Source of the DNA: CAZHDI01 sp964531285
GTDB taxonomy: Bacteria; Pseudomonadota; Alphaproteobacteria; JAJFIK01
Direction: 5' to 3'
Assembly: GCA_964531285.1 (NCBI GenBank)
Contig: CAZHDI010000067.1
Span: forward strand, 1-17,646
Length of the DNA: 17,646 nt
Every line of letters begins with the position of its first letter. The first letter of the stretch is position 1. Shown here piece after piece: positions 7,406 through 14,937 of this stretch. The position numbers and the translations under genes were made by a program. The notes below the pieces were generated by a model, which saw nothing but the letters and a program-made list of their open reading frames with translations, did not search any database and was not told the DNA's origin.

Positions 7406-10400
7406 TCAAGCCGCCGCGAACGACCCGACGCCTTCGAGCTTGTCTTCAAGCTCGTCGCCGGCCTCACGCAGGGCCTGCAGCGTCTCTTCGTCCGGTGACC
7501 AATAATTGCGCTCGCTCGCCTCGATGAGACGGCTCGCCACTTTCGCCGACGCCTTTGGATTGAGATCCGACAGGCGCTGACGCATGTCCTCGTCGAGCAG
7601 GAAGGTCTGGGTCAGCTTCTGATAGACCCAGGGGGCAACCTGACCGGTCGTTGCCGACCATCCCATGGTGTTGGTGATGTGGGCTTCGATCTGACGCACG
7701 CCCTCATAGCCGTGGTCGAGCATGCCCTCATACCATTTCGGATTGAGCATCCGGGTCCGGGTCTCGAGCGCCACCTGTTCGCTCAGGGTCCGGACCTTAC
7801 CCTCACCGCGGGTCTGATCGCCGATATAAACCGGCGTATCGGTGCCGCGGGCGCGCCGCACCGCCCGGCCGATGCCGCCGAGCGTGTCGAAATAATGATC
7901 GATGGTCGTCACGCCCAATTCGACCGATTCCAGATTCTGATAGGCCAGATCCACGGTGCCGAGCATGCTGGAAAGTAGATCGGCCTGCGCGGCCGGAACG
8001 CCCGAGCGTCCGTAGGCAAAGCATTTGCGGCGGGTATAGGTCTCGGCCAGCTCGTCTTCGTCGTTCCAGGCGCTGCTGTCGATGAGCTGGTTCACGTTCG
8101 ACCCATAGGCACCCTCGGCATTGGAAAACACGCGCAGGGCCGCCGTTTCCAGATCGCAGCCATGGGCCTCCATATGGGCGAGCGTGTGCTTGCGCACGAA
8201 GTTCTGGTCGACCGGCTCGTCGGCGCTCGCGGCCAGGAAGGCGGCCTCGGCCAGCAGCTTGGTCTGGAGCGGCAGCAGATCGCGGAAAATCCCCGACAGC
8301 GTCATCACCGCATCGATCCGCGGACGGCCCAGGTCTTCGAGCGGGATCAGCGTGGCGCCGGCAAGGCGGCCATAGCTGTCGAAGCGGGGCTCGGCACCCA
8401 TCAGGGCCAGGGCCTGGGCGATCGGTCCGCCTTCGCTCTTCAGATTGTCCGTGCCCCACAGAACGATGGCCACCGATTCGGGAAGCGCATGGCCATCGGC
8501 CCGGAAGCGCTCCAGCAGCCGGCCGGTCTGGCGAGCGCCATCGGCCATGGCGAAGGCGCTGGGCAGACGGAACGGATCGAAACCATGGAGATTGCGGCCC
8601 GTGGGCAGGATCGCGGGGGTGCGGGTCAGATCGCCGCCGGGCGCCGGGCGCAGATAGCCGCCGTCGAGCGCATGGAGAAGCGCCGCCGATTCATGATCCT
8701 CAAGAAGCAGACGGTTGGTCTCGTGCAGACTGGCCAGGACGGTCCGGCTCGTTTCGTCGTCGGGCAGGGCGCTCACCGCGAGGGCGTCCTCCGCACTGGC
8801 CCCTTGCACCAGCGCCGTGAGGGCATCCGTACCCGGATCGATCCCATGCGAGGCATCGGCCAACGAGCGCAGCATGTCAGTGCGCGCCTCTTCCGTCAGC
8901 GGACGGCCGACCACATGGAGCCCGTGGGGAATGAGTGTGTGCTCAAGCTCGATCAGCGCGGTGCCAAGGGCAGCAATTTGCTTCGGTGCGTCGGCTTCCC
9001 AGGCCGGTTCGGCGGCGGCCAGATCAAGGTCGCTCGCCTGGGCCTGGATCAGGGCCGCCAGATCCGCGGCATCGCCGAGTGCCTCGGGCGGGAGCGCGCG
9101 CCAGCGGTCCAAGGAGGCCTTCAGATCGAGAAGACCGCGATAGAGCCCGGCCTGGCCCACCGCCGGGGTCAGATAGCTGACCAGCTGAGCCGCCGAGCGC
9201 CGCTTGGCAATGGTGCCTTCGGACGGATTATTGGCCGCATAAAGATAAATATTCGGCAGATCGCCGATCAGCCGGTCCGGCCAGCAGGCGCCGGACAGGC
9301 CGGTCTGCTTGCCGGGCATGAATTCAAGCGCGCCATGGGTCCCGAAATGCACCACCGCATCGGCACCGAAGCCGTTGCGCAGATACTGATAGAACGCCGC
9401 GAAGGCATGGGTCGGCGCGAAGCTCTTCTCGAACAGAAGGCGCATCGGGTCGCCCTCATATCCGAAGGCGGGCTGCACGCCGACAAGCACATTGCCGAAT
9501 TGCGCGCCGAGCACGAACAGGTTGCGGCCGTCCGTCTGATGACGGCCCGGGGCGGGGCCCCACTGGGCTTCGATTTCGTCGAGCCAGGGCAGGGCGCGCA
9601 CATGATCGTCCACACTCACATGGGCATGGACATTTGCATCCGTCCCGAACGTGGCGGCGTTGCCGTCGATGATGGCCCGGCGCAGGTCATCGACCGTTTC
9701 GGGAACATCGACCGTATACCCGGCCGCCGCCATGGTCTTGAGCGTATTGTGCAGGGACTCGAACACGGCCAGATGCATCGCGCTGCCGGTCGCCCCGGCA
9801 TTGGGCGGGAAGTTAAACAGCACCATCGCAACTTTGCGGTCCGCCAAAGCGGTCTTGCGCAGACGGATCAATTTCGACGCGCGGTCGGCAAGCGCGGCGC
9901 CGCGCCCGGCAAAGGGCCGCATGGCGCGCGGATGGCCGTCCGTTGCCGTGCTGGTGCGCCCGCCGAACACGGTCGGGCCGGTGGCACCGTCGAGTTCGGG
10001 GATGGCGACCATGATGGTCGATTCCACGGGCATCAGGCCGCGGTCCGAGGCGCGCCATTCTTCCTCGGTCTGAAATTCCAGCGCATGGGCGGCGATATAC
10101 GGCACATCGAGCCGCGCGAGGATGTCCTCGGCGGCCTTGGCGTCGTTGTAGGCCGGTCCGCCCACGAGCGAAAAGCCGGTCAGCGAGATCACGGCATCGA
10201 CGCTCGGGCGCCCGTCTTTCATGAAATAGGCTTCGATCGCCGGCCGCGCATCGAGCCCGCTGGCAAAGGCCGGAATGACCGTGAGCCCGCGCTCCTCGAG
10301 CGCCGCGATCACGCCGTCATAATGGGCCGTGTCCTTGGCCAGCACATAAGAGCGCATGATTAGGAGGCCCACCGTCCCCATGCCGCCTGCGGGGCCGGCG

Positions 10401-11119
10401 GGAAGCTTGGACAGGGTCTCGGTCAGGCGTGTCTTGAGGCGGGGATGATAGACCCCGGTCTCGGGATAGTCCTGGGGCGGATCGCCCTTGGTAATCTCGC
10501 GCAGCCCCTCGCGCTCACCCGCCGCATACCGGCCGATCAGAAAGCGGACCATATTGACGACATTGTCGTCCGATCCCGCGAGCCAGTATTGCAGGGTCAG
10601 GAAATAGGCGCGCACATCCTGGGCCGTCCCCGGAATGAACCGGAGGATCTTGGGCAGGCGGCGCAGCATGGCCATCTGGTTCGCGCCGGAACTGGCCTGG
10701 GGTTTTTTCGACCCGCGCAGCTTTTTCAGGAGCGCCATGAAGCCGGTCTGCTCGCCGCCCATGGCGAATTTGCCCATGCGGGTCAACTTGATGACCTCGC
10801 CCGCGGACATGCACACGATCATCGCGTCGCAGTCCGGCGCGCGCGCTTCCAGCGCCGGGAGGACGGCCTGGATATGGTCTTCCATGAACAGCATGGTGGC
10901 GATGACGATGTCGCCTTGTGCGATGGCCTCGCGGCAGTCGGCCAGGGCCTGAGGGTCGCTGCCCCATTCGGAAGCCGAATGCAGCGACAGGTCGAGACCC
11001 GGATAATCCGCCTGGAGCACGGCGCGCGCACGATCCACCGCGCTGGCCAGATGGCTATCCAGCGTGACGATCACCACACGGATCGGTGCGGTGCTATTTG
11101 CCGAAATGAGCTTTTGCAT
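7406..11119 (-). CDS. bchH: Mg-chelatase, large porphyrin-binding subunit H
   Basis: A 1237-aa protein, normal for BchH. It binds protoporphyrin IX and, powered by the AAA+ BchI-BchD complex (not in the window), inserts Mg2+, the first step committed to bacteriochlorophyll. The N-terminus IRVVIVTLDSHLASAV and the central VHFGTHGALEFMPGKQTGLS (about residues 590-609) are CobN/BchH signatures; H591 and H595 are in the region thought to contribute to metal insertion. Further blocks include NPSEGTIAKRR and, near the C-terminus, EGMLDHGYEGVRQIEAHITN. The ATG at 11117-11119 lies 26 nt inside the 3' end of bchB, with only a poor ribosome binding site (GAGACG), so it probably relies on translation of bchB. 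A second start 16 codons earlier is deeper in bchB and less likely. Confidence 0.97.
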   Translation of the reverse strand: MQKLISANSTAPIRVVIVTLDSHLASAVDRARAVLQADYPGLDLSLHSASEWGSDPQALADCREAIAQGDIVIATMLFMEDHIQAVLPALEARAPDCDAMIVCMSAGEVIKLTRMGKFAMGGEQTGFMALLKKLRGSKKPQASSGANQMAMLRRLPKILRFIPGTAQDVRAYFLTLQYWLAGSDDNVVNMVRFLIGRYAAGEREGLREITKGDPPQDYPETGVYHPRLKTRLTETLSKLPAGPAGGMGTVGLLIMRSYVLAKDTAHYDGVIAALEERGLTVIPAFASGLDARPAIEAYFMKDGRPSVDAVISLTGFSLVGGPAYNDAKAAEDILARLDVPYIAAHALEFQTEEEWRASDRGLMPVESTIMVAIPELDGATGPTVFGGRTSTATDGHPRAMRPFAGRGAALADRASKLIRLRKTALADRKVAMVLFNFPPNAGATGSAMHLAVFESLHNTLKTMAAAGYTVDVPETVDDLRRAIIDGNAATFGTDANVHAHVSVDDHVRALPWLDEIEAQWGPAPGRHQTDGRNLFVLGAQFGNVLVGVQPAFGYEGDPMRLLFEKSFAPTHAFAAFYQYLRNGFGADAVVHFGTHGALEFMPGKQTGLSGACWPDRLIGDLPNIYLYAANNPSEGTIAKRRSAAQLVSYLTPAVGQAGLYRGLLDLKASLDRWRALPPEALGDAADLAALIQAQASDLDLAAAEPAWEADAPKQIAALGTALIELEHTLIPHGLHVVGRPLTEEARTDMLRSLADASHGIDPGTDALTALVQGASAEDALAVSALPDDETSRTVLASLHETNRLLLEDHESAALLHALDGGYLRPAPGGDLTRTPAILPTGRNLHGFDPFRLPSAFAMADGARQTGRLLERFRADGHALPESVAIVLWGTDNLKSEGGPIAQALALMGAEPRFDSYGRLAGATLIPLEDLGRPRIDAVMTLSGIFRDLLPLQTKLLAEAAFLAASADEPVDQNFVRKHTLAHMEAHGCDLETAALRVFSNAEGAYGSNVNQLIDSSAWNDEDELAETYTRRKCFAYGRSGVPAAQADLLSSMLGTVDLAYQNLESVELGVTTIDHYFDTLGGIGRAVRRARGTDTPVYIGDQTRGEGKVRTLSEQVALETRTRMLNPKWYEGMLDHGYEGVRQIEAHITNTMGWSATTGQVAPWVYQKLTQTFLLDEDMRQRLSDLNPKASAKVASRLIEASERNYWSPDEETLQALREAGDELEDKLEGVGSFAAA

Positions 11120-12674
11120 CGTACAGCGTCTCGACGGTGATTTCCCCCACCCTCTGGTCGAGGGCATATTGCTCCGTGTTGCGCCGCGCTTTGCCGCGGA
11201 CGAAAAACGGAATCTTCTTCAGTTCTTTTTCGGCATCATTGGTCCAGACAGGCGCGCCGTCGGCGGTTTCGGCAACGGATAAGGTGCCGCTGGCCGTACC
11301 CGCATTGTCGGGCGCGCGGTCCGCCGCTGTGGCATGGCCGCCGGCGGCCCCATGGCCCAGATGCGACGCACCCGCATCGTCGTGAAACTCGAAATCCTCG
11401 CGGAACATGGTCAGAAGGTGCTCTTCGAGCCCCATGACCAGCGGATGCACCCATGTATCGAACAGCACATTGGCGCCTTCGAACCCCATGACCGGCGAGT
11501 AGCGGGCCGGGAAGTCCTGGACATGGACCGGAGCGGAGATGACCGCGCACGGAATGCCCAGGCGCTTGGCGATATGGCGTTCCATCTGGGTGCCCAGCAC
11601 CAATTCGGGTTGAAGCTCGGCGATCCGCGCCTCGACATCGAGATAATCGTCCGTGATCAGCGGTTCGATGCCGAGCGCTTCGGCGGCCGCGCGCATGGGC
11701 CGGGCGAATTCGCGATTGTAGCACCCCAGTCCGACCACTTCGAAGGCGAACTCTTCCGAGGCGACCCGGGCCGCCGCCATGGCGTGCGTGGCATCGCCAA
11801 AGATAAACACCCGCTTGCCGGTCAGGTATGTCGAATCGATCGACCGCGACCACCAGGGCATCCGCGAGGGTTCGCCGTCGAGCACCGGGGCCGGATCGAG
11901 GCCGGTGATCGCGGCGACCTCGGCCACGAAATCGCGGGTCGCGCCGATGCCCATGGGGACGGTCTTGGTGAAGGGCTGTTTGAACTGGCGCTCGAGCCAC
12001 CGGGCCGCGGTCTCGGCGATCTCCGGATACAGCACCACATTGAAATCCGCCTCCGCCAGGCGGGCCAGATCCTCCGTGCGCGCATCGAGCGGCGCCACAA
12101 CGCTGACGTCGACGCCCATGCGGGTCAACAGCCGGGTGATTTCCGTGACATCGTCGCGGTGGCGAAAGCCCAGGGCCGTCGCGCCCAGAACATTGCAGCG
12201 CGGCCGGTCCCGCCCCGAGCGGTCCGGGGTTTCGGCCGGCGCCAGGGCGCGCACCAGCTGATAGAAGGTTTCCGAGGCGCCCCAATGTTCCTTGCGCTGA
12301 TAGGACGGCAGTTCCAGCGGCACGACGGGGATCGGCAGGCCGAGCGCTTTGGCGAGCCCGCCGGGATCGTCCTGAATGAGTTCCGCCGTACACGATGCGC
12401 CAACCAGCATGGCTTTGGGCTGAAAGCGCTCATAGGCGTCATGGGCGGCCGTCTTGAAGATCTCGGCGGTGTCCGAGCCCAGATCGCGGGCCTGGAACGT
12501 GGTGTAGGTGACCGGCGGGCGGGCCTGCCGGCGCTCGATCATCGTGAACAGAAGATCGGCATAGGTATCACCTTGCGGCGCGTGCAGCACATAGTGCACA
12601 TCGCGCAGGGCGGTGGCGATCCGCATGGCCCCCACATGGGGCGGGCCTTCATATGTCCAGACCGCAAGCTGCAT
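11094..12674 (-). CDS. bchB: Dark-operative protochlorophyllide reductase subunit B
   Basis: A 526-aa NifK-like subunit that forms the catalytic heterotetramer with BchN and holds the substrate and part of the NB [4Fe-4S] cluster. D36 (APQGDTYADLL) and C95 (LVGASCTAELIQDD) fit the known unusual Asp ligand and the conserved Cys. D280 in SRSIDSTYLTGKRVFIFGDA aligns by context with the Asp implicated in proton donation. Residues 431-475 form an Ala/Gly/His-rich, probably flexible linker. The C-terminal ~50 residues (WTNDAEKELKKIPFFVRGKA) are the helical PCP-reductase domain found in BchB/ChlB. The ATG at 12672-12674 lies 3 nt after the bchN stop, with GAAGG upstream. The 3' end overlaps bchH by 26 nt. 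Confidence 0.98.
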   Translation of the reverse strand: MQLAVWTYEGPPHVGAMRIATALRDVHYVLHAPQGDTYADLLFTMIERRQARPPVTYTTFQARDLGSDTAEIFKTAAHDAYERFQPKAMLVGASCTAELIQDDPGGLAKALGLPIPVVPLELPSYQRKEHWGASETFYQLVRALAPAETPDRSGRDRPRCNVLGATALGFRHRDDVTEITRLLTRMGVDVSVVAPLDARTEDLARLAEADFNVVLYPEIAETAARWLERQFKQPFTKTVPMGIGATRDFVAEVAAITGLDPAPVLDGEPSRMPWWSRSIDSTYLTGKRVFIFGDATHAMAAARVASEEFAFEVVGLGCYNREFARPMRAAAEALGIEPLITDDYLDVEARIAELQPELVLGTQMERHIAKRLGIPCAVISAPVHVQDFPARYSPVMGFEGANVLFDTWVHPLVMGLEEHLLTMFREDFEFHDDAGASHLGHGAAGGHATAADRAPDNAGTASGTLSVAETADGAPVWTNDAEKELKKIPFFVRGKARRNTEQYALDQRVGEITVETLYDAKAHFGK

Positions 12675-12677
12675 CGA

Positions 12678-13985
12678 TTAGACCTTCAGCCGGGTGCGCC
12701 GGGTCAGCGGCCGCGTGAAAAGTTCCGCCAGGTCGCCGGCCTGCTCGAAGCCATGAACCGGCGTGAACACCAGTTCGATCGACCATTTGGTGGTGATGCC
12801 TTCGGCCTCCAGCGGATTGGCCAGGCCCAGTCCGCATACGGCGAGATCGGGCTTGGCGGCGCGGCACCGGTCGAGCTGACGGTCCACGTCCTGGCCCTCG
12901 CTGACCGTGACATCGGCGCCGATCTGCGCCAGATCCGCGCCCACATGCTCGCGGTGGAGATAGGGTGTGCCGACTTCCTCAAGGCGCATGCCGAGTTCGC
13001 GCGACAGGAACCGGGCGAGCGGGACTTCAAGCTGGGAGTCCGGAAAGAAGAAAACCGATTTATCCGCAAGCTGATCGCGATACCGCTCCAGGGCCTTGCG
13101 CGCCCGCGCCGCGCGGGGGGCGGTCACGGCCTCGAACGTGGCCGGATCGATGCCCCATTCATCGGCGGCCGCGCGCAGCCAGGCGGTCGTACCCTCGGCA
13201 CCGAACGGGAAGGGGGCCGGCAGATGCCGTGCGCCGCGCTCATTGAGCGCCCGTCCGGTATCGCCGAGGAAGGGTTGCGCCAGAAGCAGCCGTGTTTCGG
13301 CGCCAACCGGCGGCAGATCGCCGGCGGTCCGTGCCGGGAGAAAATGCACCGGGCCGATTCCCAGTTCCTCGAACAGCCGGCGGAATTGATCCTCGACCAC
13401 ATCGGGCAGGGCCCCCGCGACCAATAGCGTGCGCTCATCGGTGGACGGCAGATCCGGCACGAGGGATGCGAGGCACGCATCTTCCCCTTGGGTGAAGGTG
13501 GTCTCGATGCCGCTGCCCGAATAGTTCAGGATCCGCACCTCCGGCGAGAACCGCTCGGACAGGCGGCTCGCGGCCTTCGACAGATCCAGTTTGATGACCT
13601 CCGACGGACAGGAGCCGACCAGGAACAGGAGCTTGATGTCGGGCCGGCGGTCCAGGAGACGGGTGACGACCTTGTCCAGTTCTTCATTGGCGTCGGCCAG
13701 ACCCGCCAGATCGCGTTCTTCGATGATCGCGGTCGCAAAGCGCGGTTCGGCAAAGATCATCACGCCCGCCGCCGACTGCATCAGATGGGCGCAGGTGCGC
13801 GACCCGACGATCAGAAAGAAGGCGTCCTGAATCTTACGGTGCAGCCAGACGATTCCCGTCAGTCCGCAGAACACCTCCCTTTGGCCGCGCTCACGCAGCA
13901 CCGGGCGGTCCCGGCAGGCGGCATCGTCGAGGGCGGCACTTTGGGCCGAATGGGGGGCCGAATGGGGGGCCGTCAGAATGCTCAC
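12678..13985 (-). CDS. bchN: Dark-operative protochlorophyllide reductase subunit N
   Basis: A 435-aa NifD-like subunit of the protochlorophyllide reductase catalytic component. Three cysteine ligands of the NB cluster are visible: C40 (REVFCGLTGIVWLH), C65 (VGSRTCAHLMQSAAG) and C126 (FLVGSCPSEVIKLDL); the fourth ligand is the Asp of BchB. The start is GTG at 13983-13985, which overlaps the bchF stop as GTGA; no ATG lies between it and the conserved core. The ~30 residues before the core are not conserved and contain a short repeat (PHSAPHSA) encoded by a 12-bp tandem duplication. bchN opens the N-B-H-L-M run, in the usual order. Confidence 0.97.
   Translation of the reverse strand: MSILTAPHSAPHSAQSAALDDAACRDRPVLRERGQREVFCGLTGIVWLHRKIQDAFFLIVGSRTCAHLMQSAAGVMIFAEPRFATAIIEERDLAGLADANEELDKVVTRLLDRRPDIKLLFLVGSCPSEVIKLDLSKAASRLSERFSPEVRILNYSGSGIETTFTQGEDACLASLVPDLPSTDERTLLVAGALPDVVEDQFRRLFEELGIGPVHFLPARTAGDLPPVGAETRLLLAQPFLGDTGRALNERGARHLPAPFPFGAEGTTAWLRAAADEWGIDPATFEAVTAPRAARARKALERYRDQLADKSVFFFPDSQLEVPLARFLSRELGMRLEEVGTPYLHREHVGADLAQIGADVTVSEGQDVDRQLDRCRAAKPDLAVCGLGLANPLEAEGITTKWSIELVFTPVHGFEQAGDLAELFTRPLTRRTRLKV
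13943..13972. repeat. 12-bp tandem repeat, 2.5 copies, in the 5' end of bchN
   Basis: The unit gggccgaatggg occurs twice in a row, followed by gggccg, all perfect. In the bchN frame it encodes the repeated PHSA at about residues 7-14. It lies in the non-conserved leader of BchN before the first cluster cysteine, so it is probably a slippage or duplication product without effect on the enzyme. Confidence 0.9.
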
Positions 13986-14674
13986 GACGGTGACCCCGTG
14001 ATGCTGTGACCGGCCATGACCGCGCCGCCCTGATCGGGCGTGCTCTCAAGCCGGGCCGCGCGCAGTTTCAACAGGAACTGCGCGGCGTTGATCACATAAG
14101 CCGCATAGGCGGCCAGGGCGAGGATCATCTGGTCCTGGGCCGTGCCCCAGCCGAACAGGATCGCGCCGAGATAAGCCGTATGCAGAGCGAGCACCAGCAT
14201 GCTCACCACGTCTTCCCAGAAGAAGGCGGGGGCGAACAGCCATTTGCCGAACACCACCTTCTCCCAGACCGAGCCGGTGACCATGATCGTATAAAGAATG
14301 ACGGTCTTGATGACGATCGAGGCGGTGGCGAGCACGAAGCCCTCGCCGGTGCCCAGATAGCGCAGCACCAGACCGAGGCTGATCAGAAAAACCAGGAATT
14401 GCACCGGCGCCAGAATGCCCTGAACGAGAGTCCACATGGTCTGGTCGCGGCGCTGACGCTGATCGGGCGTGTAGAGCGGTGCGCGGGCGACGGGGCGCGC
14501 GGGCGCCGACATCGCGGCGTGCGTCTGCCAGGGGCAGGCGTGCACCAAATTGAAGATCCGGTCGATCCAGTCGCCGGCAGGCGCGGATCGCGCAGCCCGG
14601 TATGAGGGGGTCGCGCTTGGAATTGCGTTGGCGGTTTCAGTGTCCGACCAATGCCAGGATCCTGAACTGTGCAT
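13982..14674 (-). CDS. bchF: 3-vinyl bacteriochlorophyllide hydratase, N-terminally extended
   Basis: BchF hydrates the C3 vinyl group to 3-hydroxyethyl on the way to bacteriochlorophyll a. The family core starts at about residue 66 (APLYTPDQRQRRD) and includes WTLVQGILAPVQFLVFLISL (81-100), LRYLGTGEGF, MVTGSVWEKVVFGKWLFAPA (131-150), FFWEDVVSMLVLALHTAY and YAAYVINAAQFLLKLRAARL (190-209), with about four membrane segments. Family members are usually about 160-180 aa; this frame gives 230. The ATG at 14672-14674 has AAGGAGGAG with ideal 6-nt spacing, while the internal ATG at codon 55 (14510-14512), which would give a normal-length protein, has no ribosome binding site. I therefore keep the long form. 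Codons 21-54 have the GC-rich third positions of a coding region; codons 1-20 less so. The extension matches no domain I know. First gene of the superoperon. Confidence 0.9.
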   Translation of the reverse strand: MHSSGSWHWSDTETANAIPSATPSYRAARSAPAGDWIDRIFNLVHACPWQTHAAMSAPARPVARAPLYTPDQRQRRDQTMWTLVQGILAPVQFLVFLISLGLVLRYLGTGEGFVLATASIVIKTVILYTIMVTGSVWEKVVFGKWLFAPAFFWEDVVSMLVLALHTAYLGAILFGWGTAQDQMILALAAYAAYVINAAQFLLKLRAARLESTPDQGGAVMAGHSITGSPS

Positions 14675-14680
14675 GCCGCT

Positions 14681-14688
14681 CCTCCTTT
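14681..14688 (-). promoter_or_regulatory. Strong ribosome binding site deciding the bchF start
   Basis: Read on the minus strand the sequence is ACAAAGGAGGAGCGGC directly before ATG. GGAGG lies 6 nt from the start codon, the best-placed Shine-Dalgarno in the window along with that of hemA. It argues that translation starts at 14674 and not at the internal ATG of a normal-length BchF. Confidence 0.8.
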
Positions 14689-14705
14689 GTCTTGAAGCAG
14701 GCCAG

Positions 14706-14741
14706 GATCAGAGGGTAAAAGCCCGGCTCCGGGAGTGTCAA
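14706..14741 (-). promoter_or_regulatory. bchF: Candidate bchF superoperon promoter
   Basis: On the minus strand TTGACA (14741 down to 14736) is followed at 17 nt by TTACCC (14718-14713), a poor -10. Transcription would start near 14706, leaving about 31 nt of leader before the bchF ATG. The -35 lies inside a PpsR-like palindrome, fitting redox repression. The TTGACA hexamer is also part of the operator consensus, so it is not independent evidence. Confidence 0.4.
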
Positions 14742-14753
14742 GCAAACTTTACG
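14736..14753. promoter_or_regulatory. PpsR/CrtJ-like operator 1 (bchF side)
   Basis: The sequence TGTCAAGCAAACTTTACG fits the PpsR/CrtJ consensus TGT-N12-ACA except for the last base (G for A). It abuts operator 2 with a 2-bp overlap, so the two centres are 16 bp apart. It covers the candidate -35 of bchF on the minus strand. PpsR is encoded just downstream on the plus strand. Confidence 0.55.
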
Positions 14754-14769
14754 TCAAGACAGGTTGACA
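14752..14769. promoter_or_regulatory. PpsR/CrtJ-like operator 2 (ppaA side)
   Basis: The sequence CGTCAAGACAGGTTGACA fits TGT-N12-ACA except for the first base (C for T); the inner arms GTCAA and TTGAC are a perfect inverted repeat. It covers TTGACA at 14764-14769, a possible plus-strand -35 for ppaA. Together with operator 1 it could control both divergent promoters. Confidence 0.6.
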
Positions 14770-14792
14770 GATTGGCCCGAGATCAGAAGAAT
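14764..14792 (+). promoter_or_regulatory. Candidate ppaA promoter
   Basis: TTGACA at 14764-14769 is followed 17 nt later by AAGAAT (14787-14792), a fair match to a -10 element. Transcription would begin near 14799, giving an unusually long leader of about 140 nt before the first ppaA start. A weaker palindrome, AGT-N12-ACA, lies in that leader at 14833-14850. No other gene is visible in the divergent region 14675-14937. Confidence 0.35.
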
Positions 14793-14937
14793 TGTTCTAA
14801 CGGTTTATCGGAAGCTTTCCGGATCCGCGTAGAGTCAGGCGCATTGGACAGATCGATGTGCTTAAGACGCAAAACGCGCATGCGGCCATCGATCCTGCCC
14901 AGCACCAGACAGATGCGGTCAACGGGCTTGGGAGGGC

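Noticed and set aside
8162..10363. Plus-strand open frame of 733 codons opposite bchH
   Set aside because: It is the antisense shadow of a clearly coding BchH; long stop-free antisense frames are expected in GC-rich coding DNA, and the translation (rich in Gly, Arg, His, Gln) resembles no protein.
11334..13427. Plus-strand open frame of 697 codons opposite bchB and bchN
   Set aside because: Spans two real minus-strand genes and their junction; composition is that of an antisense shadow and no domain is recognisable.
14721..14734. CCCGG/CCGGG inverted repeat followed on the minus strand by CTTTT, terminator-like
   Set aside because: With a realistic 4-nt loop the stem is only 4 bp and the T-run is 4 nt; it also sits in the spacer of the candidate bchF promoter, where a terminator makes no sense.
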